DNA of 64,000 nucleotides from Clostridiales bacterium (GCA_020859945.1 JAJBVG010000073.1:23770-87769), one strand, 5' to 3'; counted from the first letter of the stretch, positions 16,271 through 25,894 are shown. The notes: generated from the sequence alone by a model not told the origin. Made by a program: numbers and translations.

Positions 16271-17668
16271 ATGAACGAAACCACCCGTTACGACGTTATC
16301 ATCATCGGCTGCGGCGAGGCCGGAGCCTTCGCCGGTTACGAGCTGAAAAAACTCCGCCCGGAGCTGCGCGTCCTGGTGCTGGACCAGGGCGAGGACATCT
16401 ACAGCCGCCGCTGCCCCATTGTGGCCGGGAAGGTGGACCGGTGCATCAACTGCCCCGTCTGCGCGACCATGTGCGGCTTCGGCGGCGCGGGCGCCTTCTC
16501 CGACGGCAAGTTCAACTTCACCACCGCCTTTGGCGGCTGGCTGACGGACTATATGCCCGCCGGGGAGGTCATGGACCTGATCCGCTACGTGGACAAGGTC
16601 AACGTGCAGTTCGGCGCGACGACGGAGTGCTTTTCCACCGACAGCCCGGCGGCCCGCGCCCTGGAAAAGCGGGCGCTAGAGCATGACCTGCACCTGCTCC
16701 AGGCCCAGTGCAAACATCTGGGGACGGAAAACAACCTGAAAATTCTGGAGCGGCTGTACGAGTACCTGCGGGAGCAGCATATCGACTTCCGGTTCCGCAC
16801 CGCCGTGAAACATATCGACCCGGCAGGGGATGGCTACCGCCTGACCCTGGCAAACGGCGAGACGCTGGACTGCGCCGTCCTCATCGCCGCGCCGGGGCGC
16901 TCCGGGGCGGAGTGGTTCGCCGGGGAGTGCAAGCGGCTGGGCATCCACCTCATCAACAACCAGGTGGACATCGGTGTGCGGGTGGAACTGCCCGCCAAGG
17001 TGTTTGAGCACATCACCGACGTGGTCTACGAATCCAAGCTGGTCTACCGGACCAAGCAGTACGGGGACAGCGTGCGCACCTTCTGCATGAACCCTTACGG
17101 CCATGTGGTGGCGGAGAATGTGGAGGGCATCAACACCGTCAACGGCCACAGCTACTCTGACCCAGCCCTCCGCAGCGAAAACACCAACTTCGCCCTGCTG
17201 GTCAGCAACAAGTTCACTGAACCCTTCAACGAACCCTATCGCTACGGCAAACACATCGCCTCTCTGAGCAACATGCTGGCGGGCGGCGTGCTGGTGCAGC
17301 GGTTCGGCGACCTGGTCAAGGGCATCCGCACAAATGCCCACCGGCTGAGCCAGTCCTACACCCGGCCCACCCTGACCGCCGCCGTCCCCGGCGACCTGTC
17401 CCTGGCCCTGCCCAAGCGACAACTGGACGACATCATCGAGATGATCTACGCGCTGGACAAGCTGGCCCCCGGCACCGCCAACTACGACACCCTGCTCTAC
17501 GGCGCGGAGGTCAAATTCTACTCCAGCCGTATTGAGCTTTCCAACGAGCTGGAGACCCCCATGCGGAACTTCTTCGCCATTGGCGACGGCGCAGGCACCA
17601 CCAGAGGACTGGCCCAGGCCGGGGCCTCCGGCATCAAGGTGGCGCGGGTGGTCGCGGAAAGACTTTAA
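16271..17668 (+). CDS. NAD(P)/FAD-dependent oxidoreductase (COG2509 type)
   Basis: 465 residues. The N-terminal FAD motif is YDVIIIGCGEAGAFAGYEL (GxGxxG variant). It is followed by a conserved Cys-rich block CPIVAGKVDRCINCPVCATMCGFGGAGAFSDGKFN near 54-88, typical of the uncharacterised dehydrogenases grouped as COG2509. The C-terminal FAD contact is FFAIGDGAGTTRGLAQAGASG. No transmembrane segment is present. It is preceded by a hairpin and AGGAAACC, and is monocistronic. The four cysteines could bind metal or be redox active; the substrate is not known for this family. Family assignment is good, function open. Confidence 0.85.
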   Translation: MNETTRYDVIIIGCGEAGAFAGYELKKLRPELRVLVLDQGEDIYSRRCPIVAGKVDRCINCPVCATMCGFGGAGAFSDGKFNFTTAFGGWLTDYMPAGEVMDLIRYVDKVNVQFGATTECFSTDSPAARALEKRALEHDLHLLQAQCKHLGTENNLKILERLYEYLREQHIDFRFRTAVKHIDPAGDGYRLTLANGETLDCAVLIAAPGRSGAEWFAGECKRLGIHLINNQVDIGVRVELPAKVFEHITDVVYESKLVYRTKQYGDSVRTFCMNPYGHVVAENVEGINTVNGHSYSDPALRSENTNFALLVSNKFTEPFNEPYRYGKHIASLSNMLAGGVLVQRFGDLVKGIRTNAHRLSQSYTRPTLTAAVPGDLSLALPKRQLDDIIEMIYALDKLAPGTANYDTLLYGAEVKFYSSRIELSNELETPMRNFFAIGDGAGTTRGLAQAGASGIKVARVVAERL

Positions 17669-17674
17669 CCAGCT

Positions 17675-17732
17675 CTCCCTCTTGCCTCCCCTGAAAGGGG
17701 AGGGGGACCATGCAAAGCATGGTGGAGGGGTT
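17675..17732. repeat. short inverted copy of dispersed repeat family D
   Basis: TCCCTCTTGCCTCCCCTGAAAGGGG ... GGTGGAGGGGTTT is the reverse complement of the two ends of the 561-697 and 44334-44476 elements. The middle is replaced by ACCATGCAAAGCATGGT, itself a palindrome. Confidence 0.65.
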
Positions 17733-17810
17733 TTCCGCCGGAATTACAGATAAGGCTGATTTAAAAGGACAACCAAAGGCTTTAGAGAGAGGCTTTAAGG
17801 AGGATTTTAC

Positions 17811-18395
17811 TTGGCAAAGCTGTATTTCAAATACGGGGCCATGGGCAGCTCCAAAACCGCCACGGCCCTCATCACCAAGTACAACTATGAAGAGCGGGGG
17901 ATGCGCGTCCTGTTGCTGAAACCGGCGGCGGACGTGCGGGACGGCGTCACCGCCGTTCAGTCCCGGGTGGGCCTCAGCGCCCAGGCGGAGACCGTCTCCC
18001 CGGAGGACGACATTTTGGCCCTGCACCGGGACCACGCTCCGGTGGACGTCATCATTGTGGACGAGTGCCAGTTCCTGACGGAGCAGCAAATCGACCAGCT
18101 CCGGGAGCTGGTGGACTTGGAGGACCTGCCAGTGCTGTGCTTCGGCCTGCGGACCGACTTCCAGACCCGGCTGTTCCCCGGCAGCCGCCGCCTGTTCGAG
18201 TTGGCGGACTCCATCACGGAGATCAAGACCATCTGCCACTGCGGGGCCAAGGCCACGGTGAACGCCCGGCTGGACGATCAGGGCTATATCATCACCGAGG
18301 GCGAACAGGTGGAGCTGGGCGGCAACGAGCGGTACATCGCCATGTGTCATAAATGCTGGAAAATTTTCATCAGCGAACACAAAAAGGCCCGCTGA
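17811..18395 (+). CDS. tdk: thymidine kinase (type II)
   Basis: 194 residues. The P-loop is FKYGAMGSSKTATA (near 8-16), the Walker B-like DECQFL is near 84-89, and the C-terminal zinc lasso uses CHCGAKATVNARL and CHKCW. It phosphorylates thymidine (and deoxyuridine) with ATP. The start is TTG at 17811, preceded by AAGGAGGATTTTAC; no ATG gives the family N-terminus. It is the nearest upstream neighbour of the nucleoside uptake and breakdown genes at 18.5-26.6 kb, consistent with a salvage locus, but separated by a promoter. Confidence 0.93.
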   Translation: MAKLYFKYGAMGSSKTATALITKYNYEERGMRVLLLKPAADVRDGVTAVQSRVGLSAQAETVSPEDDILALHRDHAPVDVIIVDECQFLTEQQIDQLRELVDLEDLPVLCFGLRTDFQTRLFPGSRRLFELADSITEIKTICHCGAKATVNARLDDQGYIITEGEQVELGGNERYIAMCHKCWKIFISEHKKAR

Positions 18396-18469
18396 CAGTT
18401 GCATTTCTGCAAATATTTTTTCCGACAAAAGGCAAACAGGAAAAAATCTGAAATCGACCAAACTTTTTG

Positions 18470-18530
18470 TTGCTTTTCCGTGAAAAGCGTGTAAAATGAG
18501 AGGTGGAACCGGCTGTGAAGGGCGGTTCCG
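18470..18530 (+). promoter_or_regulatory. probable promoter and leader hairpin of the BMP lipoprotein gene
   Basis: TTGCTT (18470-18475), a 16-base spacer, TAAAAT (18492-18497), followed by GGAACCGGCTGTGAAGGGCGGTTCC, a leader hairpin, before AGGAGGAAAAAAC and the start codon. The -35 is imperfect. Confidence 0.5.
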
Positions 18531-18563
18531 CCAAATCAAAAATACTACTTAGGAGGAAAAAAC

Positions 18564-19727
18564 ATGAAAAAGCTCATCGCGCTGTTTATGGCCATGGCTA
18601 TGGTGTTCTCCCTGGCCGCCTGCGGCAGCAGCTCCAGCAGCTCTGACGCCGACACCACCAGCGACACCAGCGCCGCCGCGGACGCCACCGCCACCAACAC
18701 CGACTACCGTGTGGCCATGATCACCGACTACGGCGACATCACCGACCAGTCCTTCAACCAGACCACCTACGAGGCCTGCAAGGAGTACTGCGCCGACAAC
18801 GGCCTGGACTTCATCTACTACAAGCCCGACTCCGACTCCGACGCTGACCGTGTCGCCATGGTCGAGAAGGCCGTCGACGAGGGTTACAACGTGGTCGTGA
18901 TGCCCGGCTACGCCTTCGCCCCCACCATCGAAGCCACCGCTGAGGACTATTCCGACATCACCTTCATCGCCCTGGACGTCAGCTCCAGCGACTTCAGCGA
19001 AGGCTATGAGCTGCCCTCCAACGTCTACTGCGCTGTTTACCAGGAAGAGCTGGCCGGTTACATGGCCGGTGTCGCCGCTGTCAAGCTGGGCTACACCCAT
19101 CTGGGCTTCCTGGGCGGCATGGCTGTCCCCGCTGTTATCCGCTATGGCTATGGCTTCGTGCTGGGCGCTGACGCCGCCGCTGCCGAGCTGGGCACCGACG
19201 TGACCGTCGAGTATGTCTACGGCAACCAGTTCTCCGGCGACTCCGACATCACCGCTTACATGGACAGCTGGTATCAGAACCTGGGCGTCGAAGTGGTCTT
19301 TGCCTGCGGCGGCTCCATCTACACCTCCGCCTGTGAATCCGCCGCCAAGGTGGACGGCAAGGTCATCGGCGTGGACACCGACCAGGCTGAGCTGATCGAC
19401 GGCACCTACGGCGAGGGCATGACCGTTACCTCCGCCATGAAGGGCCTGGCCACCACCGTTAAGGATATGCTGGACGAGGTCGTGGCCGGCAACTTCGCTG
19501 AGTACGGCGGCCAGATCGCCACTCTGGGCCTGGTCTCCGGCGACGACGTGGAAGCCAACTATGTCCAGCTCCCCACCGCCTCCACTCAGTGGGCCGACGG
19601 CTTCACCGAGGACGACTATGCGGCCCTGGTCAGCGATATGTATGACGGCACCATCACCGTCTCCAACGACACCACCACCGAGCCTGAGGTCTCCATCACC
19701 GTCAACTACTACGGCAACGTCAAGTAA
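18564..19727 (+). CDS. BMP-family substrate-binding lipoprotein of a nucleoside ABC transporter
   Basis: 387 residues. The lipoprotein signal MKKLIALFMAMAMVFSLAAC puts Cys20 in a lipobox, followed by a Ser/Thr/Ala-rich linker. The body has the BMP/PnrA fold hallmarks YRVAMITDYGDITDQSFNQTTYEACKEYC, VVMPGYAFAP, GYTHLGFLGGMAVPAVIRYGYGFVLGA and VIGVDTDQAEL. Family members (PnrA, BmpA, BmpD) bind nucleosides on the outer membrane face. A strong terminator follows, so the lipoprotein is transcribed apart from the ABC genes downstream. Codon use is very biased to C-ending codons, in line with high expression. Confidence 0.93.
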   Translation: MKKLIALFMAMAMVFSLAACGSSSSSSDADTTSDTSAAADATATNTDYRVAMITDYGDITDQSFNQTTYEACKEYCADNGLDFIYYKPDSDSDADRVAMVEKAVDEGYNVVVMPGYAFAPTIEATAEDYSDITFIALDVSSSDFSEGYELPSNVYCAVYQEELAGYMAGVAAVKLGYTHLGFLGGMAVPAVIRYGYGFVLGADAAAAELGTDVTVEYVYGNQFSGDSDITAYMDSWYQNLGVEVVFACGGSIYTSACESAAKVDGKVIGVDTDQAELIDGTYGEGMTVTSAMKGLATTVKDMLDEVVAGNFAEYGGQIATLGLVSGDDVEANYVQLPTASTQWADGFTEDDYAALVSDMYDGTITVSNDTTTEPEVSITVNYYGNVK

Positions 19728-19744
19728 TCACAATTTACCCGAGG

Positions 19745-19776
19745 CAGGGGCGTTTTCGCCCCTGTCTCTTTTTTCT
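19745..19776 (+). terminator. intrinsic terminator after the BMP gene
   Basis: CAGGGGCG TTTT CGCCCCTG followed by TCTCTTTTTTCTG. Confidence 0.85.
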
Positions 19777-19865
19777 GTTTTGCGCGGCAGGGCGCATTTC
19801 TTAGCCTTGTAAATTGGATGGCCCAATAACAGCAATATTTCTTTCGGCAAATTTGTCAAATTTGT

Positions 19866-19894
19866 TTGAAAAAGCGCGTAAGTTATAGTATACT
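19866..19894 (+). promoter_or_regulatory. promoter of the nucleoside ABC and salvage operon
   Basis: TTGAAA (19866-19871), a 17-base spacer, TATACT (19889-19894). The mRNA would have a leader of about 220 nt that includes the repeat at 19957-20071. Confidence 0.7.
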
Positions 19895-19956
19895 GAAAGA
19901 CAACAACCGGGTTAAGGCCCGAAGAATCATGAGGAAGCTCTGCTTCAATGGCCTTG

Positions 19957-20071
19957 GATGGCTGGGCGAGCAGATTTTGTGCAAATCGAGGCGCAGAATC
20001 GCAGGAATACTTTGTGTATTTCAAGATTCTGCAACGAAGAGTTGCGCGAAATATGCCGTCCAGACGCCGAG
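19957..20071 (+). repeat. degenerate copy of a MITE-like repeat in the ABC operon leader
   Basis: The segment AGGCGCAGAATCGCAGGAAT...TTTCAAGATTCTGCAACG matches the reverse complement of the element at 63183-63344 over roughly 110 bases, with scattered mismatches. The inverted-repeat ends of that element are not recognisable here. The small ORF 19866..20207 across it is not credited. Confidence 0.6.
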
Positions 20072-20119
20072 AGTTATTGAATCAGAGGTTCCTACTAAAA
20101 AAGAGGGAGGTCGAAAGCT

Positions 20120-21661
20120 TTGGAACAGCCATATGCCATTGAAATGCTCCACATCACCAAGCGTTTTCCGGGCATCATCGCCAACGATGACATCACGCTC
20201 CAGCTGAGAAAGGGCGAGATCCACGCGCTGCTTGGCGAAAACGGCGCGGGGAAATCCACCCTGATGAGCGTCCTGTTCGGCTTGTACCAGGCGGAGGAAG
20301 GCATTATCAAAAAGGACGGCAAGGAGGTCCAAATCAAGGACCCCAACGACGCCAACGATTTGGGCATCGGCATGGTGCATCAGCACTTTAAGCTGGTGGA
20401 ATGTTTCTCCGTACTGGACAACATCATTTTGGGCGTGGAGCCAACCACCAAGGGCGGCGTGCTGCAAAAGGCCGAGGCGCGAAAGAAAATCATCGCCCTG
20501 TCCGACAAATACGGCCTGAAAGTGGACCCCGACGCCATGGTCGAGGACATCACCGTGGGTATGCAGCAGCGCACCGAGATCATGAAAATGCTCTACCGGG
20601 ACAACGAGATCCTCATCTTCGACGAGCCGACGGCGGTGCTGACGCCCCAGGAGATCGAAGAGCTGATGCAGATCATGCGCAACCTGGCCGCCGAGGGCAA
20701 GAGCATCCTGTTCATCTCTCACAAGCTCAACGAAATCATGGAGGTGGCCGACCGCTGCACCGTCCTGCGCAAGGGCAAGTACATCGGCACCATCGACATC
20801 GCCAACACCACCCGGGAGGAGCTGTCCCGCATGATGGTGGGCCGTGACGTGGAGTTCGTGGTGCAGAAGGACGAGGCCAAGCCCGGCGACGTGATTTTGG
20901 ACGTGCAGGGCCTGACCGTTGCCTCCAAAGCCCACAGCAACAACGCCGTCAAGAACGTCTCCTTCCAGGTCCATGCGGGCGAAATCGTCTGCATCGCCGG
21001 TATCGACGGCAACGGCCAGACCGAGCTGGTCTACGGCCTGACCGGTCTGGAGCCGGTCAGCTCCGGCACCGTCAAGCTGGAGGGGCAGGACATCACCCAC
21101 GCCCCCATCCGCAAACGCTCCACCATGGGCATGAGCCACATCCCCGAGGACCGGCACAAGCACGGTTTGGTGCTGGACTACTCTCTGGAGTACAACATGG
21201 TCCTCCAGCGGTACTTCGAGCCGGAGTTCGTCAGCAAGGCGGGCTTCCTGAAACAGGGGGCCATCCGCAGCTACGCCGAGCGGCTCATTGGCGAATATGA
21301 CGTGCGCAGCGGCCAGGGCCCCATCACCATCGCCCGCAGCATGTCCGGCGGCAACCAGCAGAAGGCCATCATCGCCCGGGAGATCGACAAGGACCCCGAG
21401 CTGTTGATCGCCGTCCAGCCCACCCGCGGCCTGGACGTGGGCGCCATCGAGTACATCCACAAGCAGATCGTCGCCACCCGGGACGCCGGAAAGGGCGTGC
21501 TGCTGGTCAGCCTGGAGCTGGACGAGGTCATGTCCCTGTCGGACCGCATCCTGGTCATGTACGAGGGCGAAATCGTCGGCGAGCTGAACCCCAAGACCAC
21601 CACCGTGGAAGAGATGGGCCTGTACATGGCCGGCGCAAAGAGGGGGGCGACAAGCGCATGA
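20120..21661 (+). CDS. nucleoside ABC transporter, ATP-binding protein (double NBD)
   Basis: 513 residues with two ABC modules of the RbsA/YufO type. The first has Walker A GENGAGKSTL, a degenerate signature ITVGMQQRTEI and Walker B ILIFDEPTAVLTP. The second has a degenerate Walker A GIDGNGQTEL and a good signature MSGGNQQKAIIAREI. This asymmetry is normal for sugar and nucleoside importers. The start is TTG at 20120 behind GGGAGG. It overlaps the first permease by ATGA. With the upstream BMP lipoprotein and the two permeases it forms a complete importer, like NupNOPQ of Bacillus. Confidence 0.93.
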   Translation: MEQPYAIEMLHITKRFPGIIANDDITLQLRKGEIHALLGENGAGKSTLMSVLFGLYQAEEGIIKKDGKEVQIKDPNDANDLGIGMVHQHFKLVECFSVLDNIILGVEPTTKGGVLQKAEARKKIIALSDKYGLKVDPDAMVEDITVGMQQRTEIMKMLYRDNEILIFDEPTAVLTPQEIEELMQIMRNLAAEGKSILFISHKLNEIMEVADRCTVLRKGKYIGTIDIANTTREELSRMMVGRDVEFVVQKDEAKPGDVILDVQGLTVASKAHSNNAVKNVSFQVHAGEIVCIAGIDGNGQTELVYGLTGLEPVSSGTVKLEGQDITHAPIRKRSTMGMSHIPEDRHKHGLVLDYSLEYNMVLQRYFEPEFVSKAGFLKQGAIRSYAERLIGEYDVRSGQGPITIARSMSGGNQQKAIIAREIDKDPELLIAVQPTRGLDVGAIEYIHKQIVATRDAGKGVLLVSLELDEVMSLSDRILVMYEGEIVGELNPKTTTVEEMGLYMAGAKRGATSA

Positions 21662-22803
21662 AAAAAGAAAAGACATCTTTGCTGCGCAACGCCGGGGTAC
21701 AGTCCCTGCTGGCCTCGCTGCTGTGCATCCTCATCGGCCTGATCGTGGGTTACATCGTGCTGCTCATCATCGAACCCAGCGGCGCGAATGAGGCCATCAC
21801 CACCATCATCAAGAACTTTTTGACCTACTCCCGCACGGACACCCAGCTCAAGTATCTGGGCAACACCCTGGCTAAGACCGCGCCCCTGCTGCTGTGCAGC
21901 CTGTCGGTGCTGTTCGCCTACAAAGCGGGCCTGTTTAACATCGGCGCCGCCGGTCAGTACGTCATCGGCGCAGGCGCCAGCCTGTACTTCGCCCTGGCCC
22001 TGAACATGCCCTGGTATGTGTGCCTCATCGCGGCCATCATCGCCGGTGCGGTGCTGGGCGCTATCTCCGGCCTGCTCTACGCTTATCGCAACGTGAACGT
22101 GGTCATCTCCTGCATCATGCTCAACTGGATTAGCCTCTACTCCGTCAACACGCTGCTCACCAGCGTGAAGGACTCCACCAGCCCCTACACCCTTCCTCTG
22201 GCCAGCACCAACCCCAGCGCAGTGCTGCCCACCCTGGGTCTGGACAAGCTGTTCAACGGCAACGAGTACGTCACCATCGCCGTCCCGCTGTCCATCATCA
22301 TCGCCATCGTCATCTGGGTCGTTCTGGAAAAGACCAAGATGGGCTACGAGCTGAAGGCCACCGGCTATAACAAAAACGCCGCCAAGTACTGCGGTATGCA
22401 GGAGAAGAAGAACCTGGTCATGACCATGGCCATCTCCGGCGCCCTGGCCAGCATGGGCGCGGCCCTGTACTTCCTGACCGGCTTCGAGCAGTGGTCCTGT
22501 AGCCAGGCGTCCGTGCCTGACATGGGCTTCAACGGCATCGCGGCGGCCTTCCTGGGCGGCCTCAGCCCCCTGGGTTCCATCCTGTCCTCCTTCTTCATCC
22601 AGCACATTTCCAGCGGCGGCGCGTATGTGGATAAGACCATGTACTGCGCTCAGATCTCCGACCTGATTTCCTCCATCATCATCTATGCCTGCGGCTTCGT
22701 GATGTTCTTTAAGTACGTCATGAACAAGCGGATGGACCACTCGGCGGAAAAGAAGGCCGAAAAAGAAGCGTCCAAGGACGAGAAAGGAGGGGCTGAGCAA
22801 TGA
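21658..22803 (+). CDS. nucleoside ABC transporter permease 1 (YufP/NupP-like)
   Basis: 381 residues with about nine hydrophobic segments and the branched-chain/ribose-type permease core GLFNIGAAGQYVIGAGASLYFAL and ALVSMG-like ALASMGAALYFLTGFEQ. The C-terminus is a charged Lys/Glu tail (AEKKAEKEASKDEKGG). It starts and ends with ATGA overlaps, indicating translational coupling with the ATPase and the second permease. The longer size and the N-terminal extra helix fit the first permease of nucleoside importers. Confidence 0.9.
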   Translation: MKKEKTSLLRNAGVQSLLASLLCILIGLIVGYIVLLIIEPSGANEAITTIIKNFLTYSRTDTQLKYLGNTLAKTAPLLLCSLSVLFAYKAGLFNIGAAGQYVIGAGASLYFALALNMPWYVCLIAAIIAGAVLGAISGLLYAYRNVNVVISCIMLNWISLYSVNTLLTSVKDSTSPYTLPLASTNPSAVLPTLGLDKLFNGNEYVTIAVPLSIIIAIVIWVVLEKTKMGYELKATGYNKNAAKYCGMQEKKNLVMTMAISGALASMGAALYFLTGFEQWSCSQASVPDMGFNGIAAAFLGGLSPLGSILSSFFIQHISSGGAYVDKTMYCAQISDLISSIIIYACGFVMFFKYVMNKRMDHSAEKKAEKEASKDEKGGAEQ

Positions 22804-23738
22804 TCCTGCTGCTGCAATATACGCTGATTTTCGCGTCGGTCCTGATGCTGGTGGCCCTGGGCGGCTGCTTCTCCGAACACTCCGGCATCGTCAACATCGG
22901 TCTGGAGGGCATCATGGTCATGGGCGCCCTGGGCGGCGCTCTGGTAATGAAATTCCTGCCCAACCTGCCCGCTCCCCTGATGATTCTGTTGGTAGTGGTC
23001 TGCTCCATGGCCTTGGGCACGGTGTACTCCCTGTTGCTGGCCGTGGCCGCCATCAACTTCCAGGCGGACCAGACCCTGGTGGGCACCGCCATGAACCTGT
23101 TGGGCACTGCCGCCGCCACGGTCTTTGTCAAGGCCATGAACACGGCGGAGAGCGTGGACAACGTCTCCTCCATCATCCAGTACGTCAACCAGAAGAAGGC
23201 CCTCGTGGTCTACATCGGCAAGTTCGAGTTCAACTGGTTCATGCTCATCGCGGTGGTGCTGCTGATCCTCTCCTACTTCATCCTCTACAAGACCCAGTTC
23301 GGCCTGCGGCTGATGGCCTGCGGCGAACACCCCCAGGCGGCGGACTCTGTGGGCATCAACGTCTACAAAATGCGCTATGCCGGTGTGCTCATCTCCGGTA
23401 TGCTGGGCGGCCTGGGCGGTATCGTCTACATCACCGCCGGCGTCAGCGAGTGGAAGTTTGAAAACGGCGTGGCGGGCTTCGGTTTCCTGGCTTTGGCCGT
23501 TATGATCTTCGGCCAGTGGAAACCCCACAACATCGCTCTGGCGGCGCTGCTGTTTGGTATGCTCCGCGCCCTGTCCAACGTGTACACCGCGTTTGACTTC
23601 CTGGCAGCCCTGAACCTGCCCGGCAACCTCTACAACATGCTGCCCTACATCATCTGCCTGGTGGTGCTGGCGTTCACCTCCAAGAACTCCAGAGCGCCCA
23701 AGGCCGAAGGTATCCCCTACGACAAGGGACAACGGTAA
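22800..23738 (+). CDS. nucleoside ABC transporter permease 2 (YufQ/NupQ-like)
   Basis: 312 residues, highly hydrophobic, with the typical HSGIVNIGLEGIMVMGALGGALV block near the N-terminus and GLRLMACGEHPQAADSVGINVYKMRYAGVLISGMLGGLGG near 190-230. It pairs with the preceding permease to form the membrane channel. It begins inside the stop of the preceding gene (ATGA). A 151-base gap with a short GC hairpin (CCGCGTCC/GGACGCGG) separates it from the phosphorylase gene. Confidence 0.9.
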   Translation: MILLLQYTLIFASVLMLVALGGCFSEHSGIVNIGLEGIMVMGALGGALVMKFLPNLPAPLMILLVVVCSMALGTVYSLLLAVAAINFQADQTLVGTAMNLLGTAAATVFVKAMNTAESVDNVSSIIQYVNQKKALVVYIGKFEFNWFMLIAVVLLILSYFILYKTQFGLRLMACGEHPQAADSVGINVYKMRYAGVLISGMLGGLGGIVYITAGVSEWKFENGVAGFGFLALAVMIFGQWKPHNIALAALLFGMLRALSNVYTAFDFLAALNLPGNLYNMLPYIICLVVLAFTSKNSRAPKAEGIPYDKGQR

Positions 23739-23889
23739 TTTTCGCACCATTTTACAAAAAACAACACATAACTCCATCGCGCCCCGCGTCCCCTTCGGAC
23801 GCGGGGTTGCCCAAAATCCGCGCCTGCCGCTGGGCGCAGGGTTCACACCAAATTTCGCATCAACAGCGGCAAAAGGGGGATGAACTGCC

Positions 23890-25191
23890 ATGCGCATGAC
23901 AGACCTGATCGAATCCAAAAAAGCGGGCCAGGCCCTGACCGAAGCGGAAATTCGCTGGATGATCCGCGGCTACACCGACGGAGACATCCCGGACTACCAG
24001 ATGGCGGCCATGGCAATGGCCATCTGCTGGCAGGGGATGGACGACGACGAGACCGCCGTCCTCACCGACGCCATGCTCCACAGCGGCGACACGGTGGACC
24101 TCTCCGCCTTCGGTCCCCTGACCGTGGACAAGCACTCCACCGGCGGCGTGGGCGACAAGACCACCCTCATCGTGGCCCCGGTGGTGGCGTCCCTGGGCGG
24201 ACGGCTGGCCAAAATGTCCGGCCGGGGACTGGGACACACCGGCGGCACCATCGACAAGTTGGAATCCATCCCCGGCTTCCGCACCGAACTGTCCGCGGAG
24301 GAATTTCTCCGGGTGGTGGAAGAGGTAGGTGTGGCCGTCATCGGTCAGACCGGCAACCTCTGCCCCGCCGACAAAAAGCTCTACGCCCTGCGGGACGTCA
24401 CCGGAACGGTGGGCAGTCTGCCCCTTATCGCCTCCTCTATCATGTCCAAAAAGCTGGCGGCAGGGGCAAAATCCATCGTTTTGGACGTGAAAATCGGCTC
24501 CGGCGCGTTCATGAAAACCGAGGCCGAGGGGCGGCAGCTGGCCGAAACGATGGTGGCCCTGGGCCGGGGACATGGCCGCAACACGGCGGCGCTGCTGACC
24601 AACATGGATGTCCCCCTGGGCCATGCCGTGGGTAACGCCCTGGAGGTTCGGGAGGCAGCGGAGCTGCTGCAAGGGAAGGGCGACAGCGACCTGAAAACGC
24701 TGTGCGTGGCCCTGTCCGCCACGCTGCTCTCCCTGTGCCACGGCTGGAGCCGGGAGGAGGCAGAGGCGCGGGTGCTGGACTGCATCGCCAGCGGCGCGGC
24801 CTTCGAGACCCTCTGCCGCTGGGCGGAGGCCCAGGGCGGCGATTCCTCGGTGCTGCGGGACCTGTCCCTGCTGCCCCAGGCGGCTCACGTCCGCCCGGTT
24901 TACGCTGACCGCTCCGGCTGGATCACCCATATGGACGCCAAACAAATCGGTGAGGCGTCGGTGGTGCTGGGAGCCGGACGGGTGAAAAAGGGCGACCCCA
25001 TCGACCACGCGGCGGGCATCGTGCTGGCGAAAAAGACCGGCGACGCGGTCTCTGCCGGGGACGTGCTGGCCTGGCTGCACACCAGCCAGCCGGACACGCT
25101 GGACGCCGCCCAGCAGCAGGTGCTCTCCGCTCTGACCATCGGGGAGGAGCAGCCCGCACCCCAAACGTTGATTTACGGCATCGTTCGATAG
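23890..25191 (+). CDS. pyrimidine-nucleoside (thymidine) phosphorylase
   Basis: 433 residues, the full family length. MRMTDLIESKKAGQALTEAEIRWMI opens the alpha domain. The phosphate-binding KHSTGGVGDKTTL is near 80-92, followed by MSGRGLGHTGGTIDKLESIPGF and the PLIASSIMSKKLAAGAKSIVLDVK block near 180-205. It splits thymidine, uridine or deoxyuridine with phosphate to base plus (deoxy)ribose-1-phosphate. Whether it is DeoA-like or Pdp-like is not decidable by eye. It is followed by udk and deoC, which use the products of nucleoside uptake. Confidence 0.93.
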   Translation: MRMTDLIESKKAGQALTEAEIRWMIRGYTDGDIPDYQMAAMAMAICWQGMDDDETAVLTDAMLHSGDTVDLSAFGPLTVDKHSTGGVGDKTTLIVAPVVASLGGRLAKMSGRGLGHTGGTIDKLESIPGFRTELSAEEFLRVVEEVGVAVIGQTGNLCPADKKLYALRDVTGTVGSLPLIASSIMSKKLAAGAKSIVLDVKIGSGAFMKTEAEGRQLAETMVALGRGHGRNTAALLTNMDVPLGHAVGNALEVREAAELLQGKGDSDLKTLCVALSATLLSLCHGWSREEAEARVLDCIASGAAFETLCRWAEAQGGDSSVLRDLSLLPQAAHVRPVYADRSGWITHMDAKQIGEASVVLGAGRVKKGDPIDHAAGIVLAKKTGDAVSAGDVLAWLHTSQPDTLDAAQQQVLSALTIGEEQPAPQTLIYGIVR

Positions 25192-25205
25192 GAGGGACGG
25201 CAAAC

Positions 25206-25850
25206 ATGGAACGCCCAATGGTGATCGGCATTGCCGGCGGCAGCGGCAAAACCACCCTGGTGGAGGCGTTGATGGCCTACTTCGGGGAGGACATCACCCT
25301 GCTGAGCCACGACAACTATTACCGCGCCCATGACGACATGACCTATGAGGAGCGCTGTGCGCTGAACTACGACCACCCCGACGCTTTCGAGACGGCGCTG
25401 ATGGTCCAGCACCTCCAGGAGCTAAAGCAGGGGAGGGGCATCCGCTGCCCGGTTTACGACTACTCCGTCCACAACCGCAGCGGCAAGACGCTGCGGGTCC
25501 AGCCCAGGCCGGTCATTCTGGTGGAGGGCATCCTGATTTTTGCCGACCCGGACCTTTGCCGGGAGATGGACATCAAAATCTTTGTGGACACCGACGCCGA
25601 CGTGCGGCTCTGCCGCCGCATCCGGCGGGACGTCCGGGACCGGGCGCGCTCCGTGGACTCGGTCATCGACCAGTATCTGACCACCGTAAAGCCCATGCAC
25701 GAGCAATTCGTGGAGCCCAGCCGGAAAAATGCCGACCTGGTGGTACCGGAGGGCGGCAAAAACGCGGTGGCGCTGGAGATGATCGTGGAGCGTATCCGCA
25801 AGCATCTGAAAAGTGCGGCGGCGTTTCATGAACCCACCGCCTTAGAATAA
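25206..25850 (+). CDS. udk: uridine kinase family protein
   Basis: 214 residues. The P-loop is [15 protein letters not shown] (near 8-18). [32 protein letters not shown] is the uridine-binding block, and [15 protein letters not shown] and [16 protein letters not shown] follow. It phosphorylates uridine and cytidine to UMP and CMP. It starts 15 bases after the phosphorylase with GGAGGGACGGCAAAC as ribosome binding site. The length is normal. Paired with tdk upstream, it gives the locus both a kinase route and a phosphorolysis route for imported pyrimidine nucleosides. Confidence 0.92.
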   Translation: MERPMVIGIAGGSGKTTLVEALMAYFGEDITLLSHDNYYRAHDDMTYEERCALNYDHPDAFETALMVQHLQELKQGRGIRCPVYDYSVHNRSGKTLRVQPRPVILVEGILIFADPDLCREMDIKIFVDTDADVRLCRRIRRDVRDRARSVDSVIDQYLTTVKPMHEQFVEPSRKNADLVVPEGGKNAVALEMIVERIRKHLKSAAAFHEPTALE

Positions 25851-25894
25851 CAAAAGCGGCATTTCTGCGCCGCACAAGGAAAGGACAAACCACT

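Noticed and set aside
19866-20207. 113-residue ORF across the ABC operon leader
   Set aside because: It overlaps the ATPase start, has no ribosome binding site, and consists of the repeat-derived sequence.
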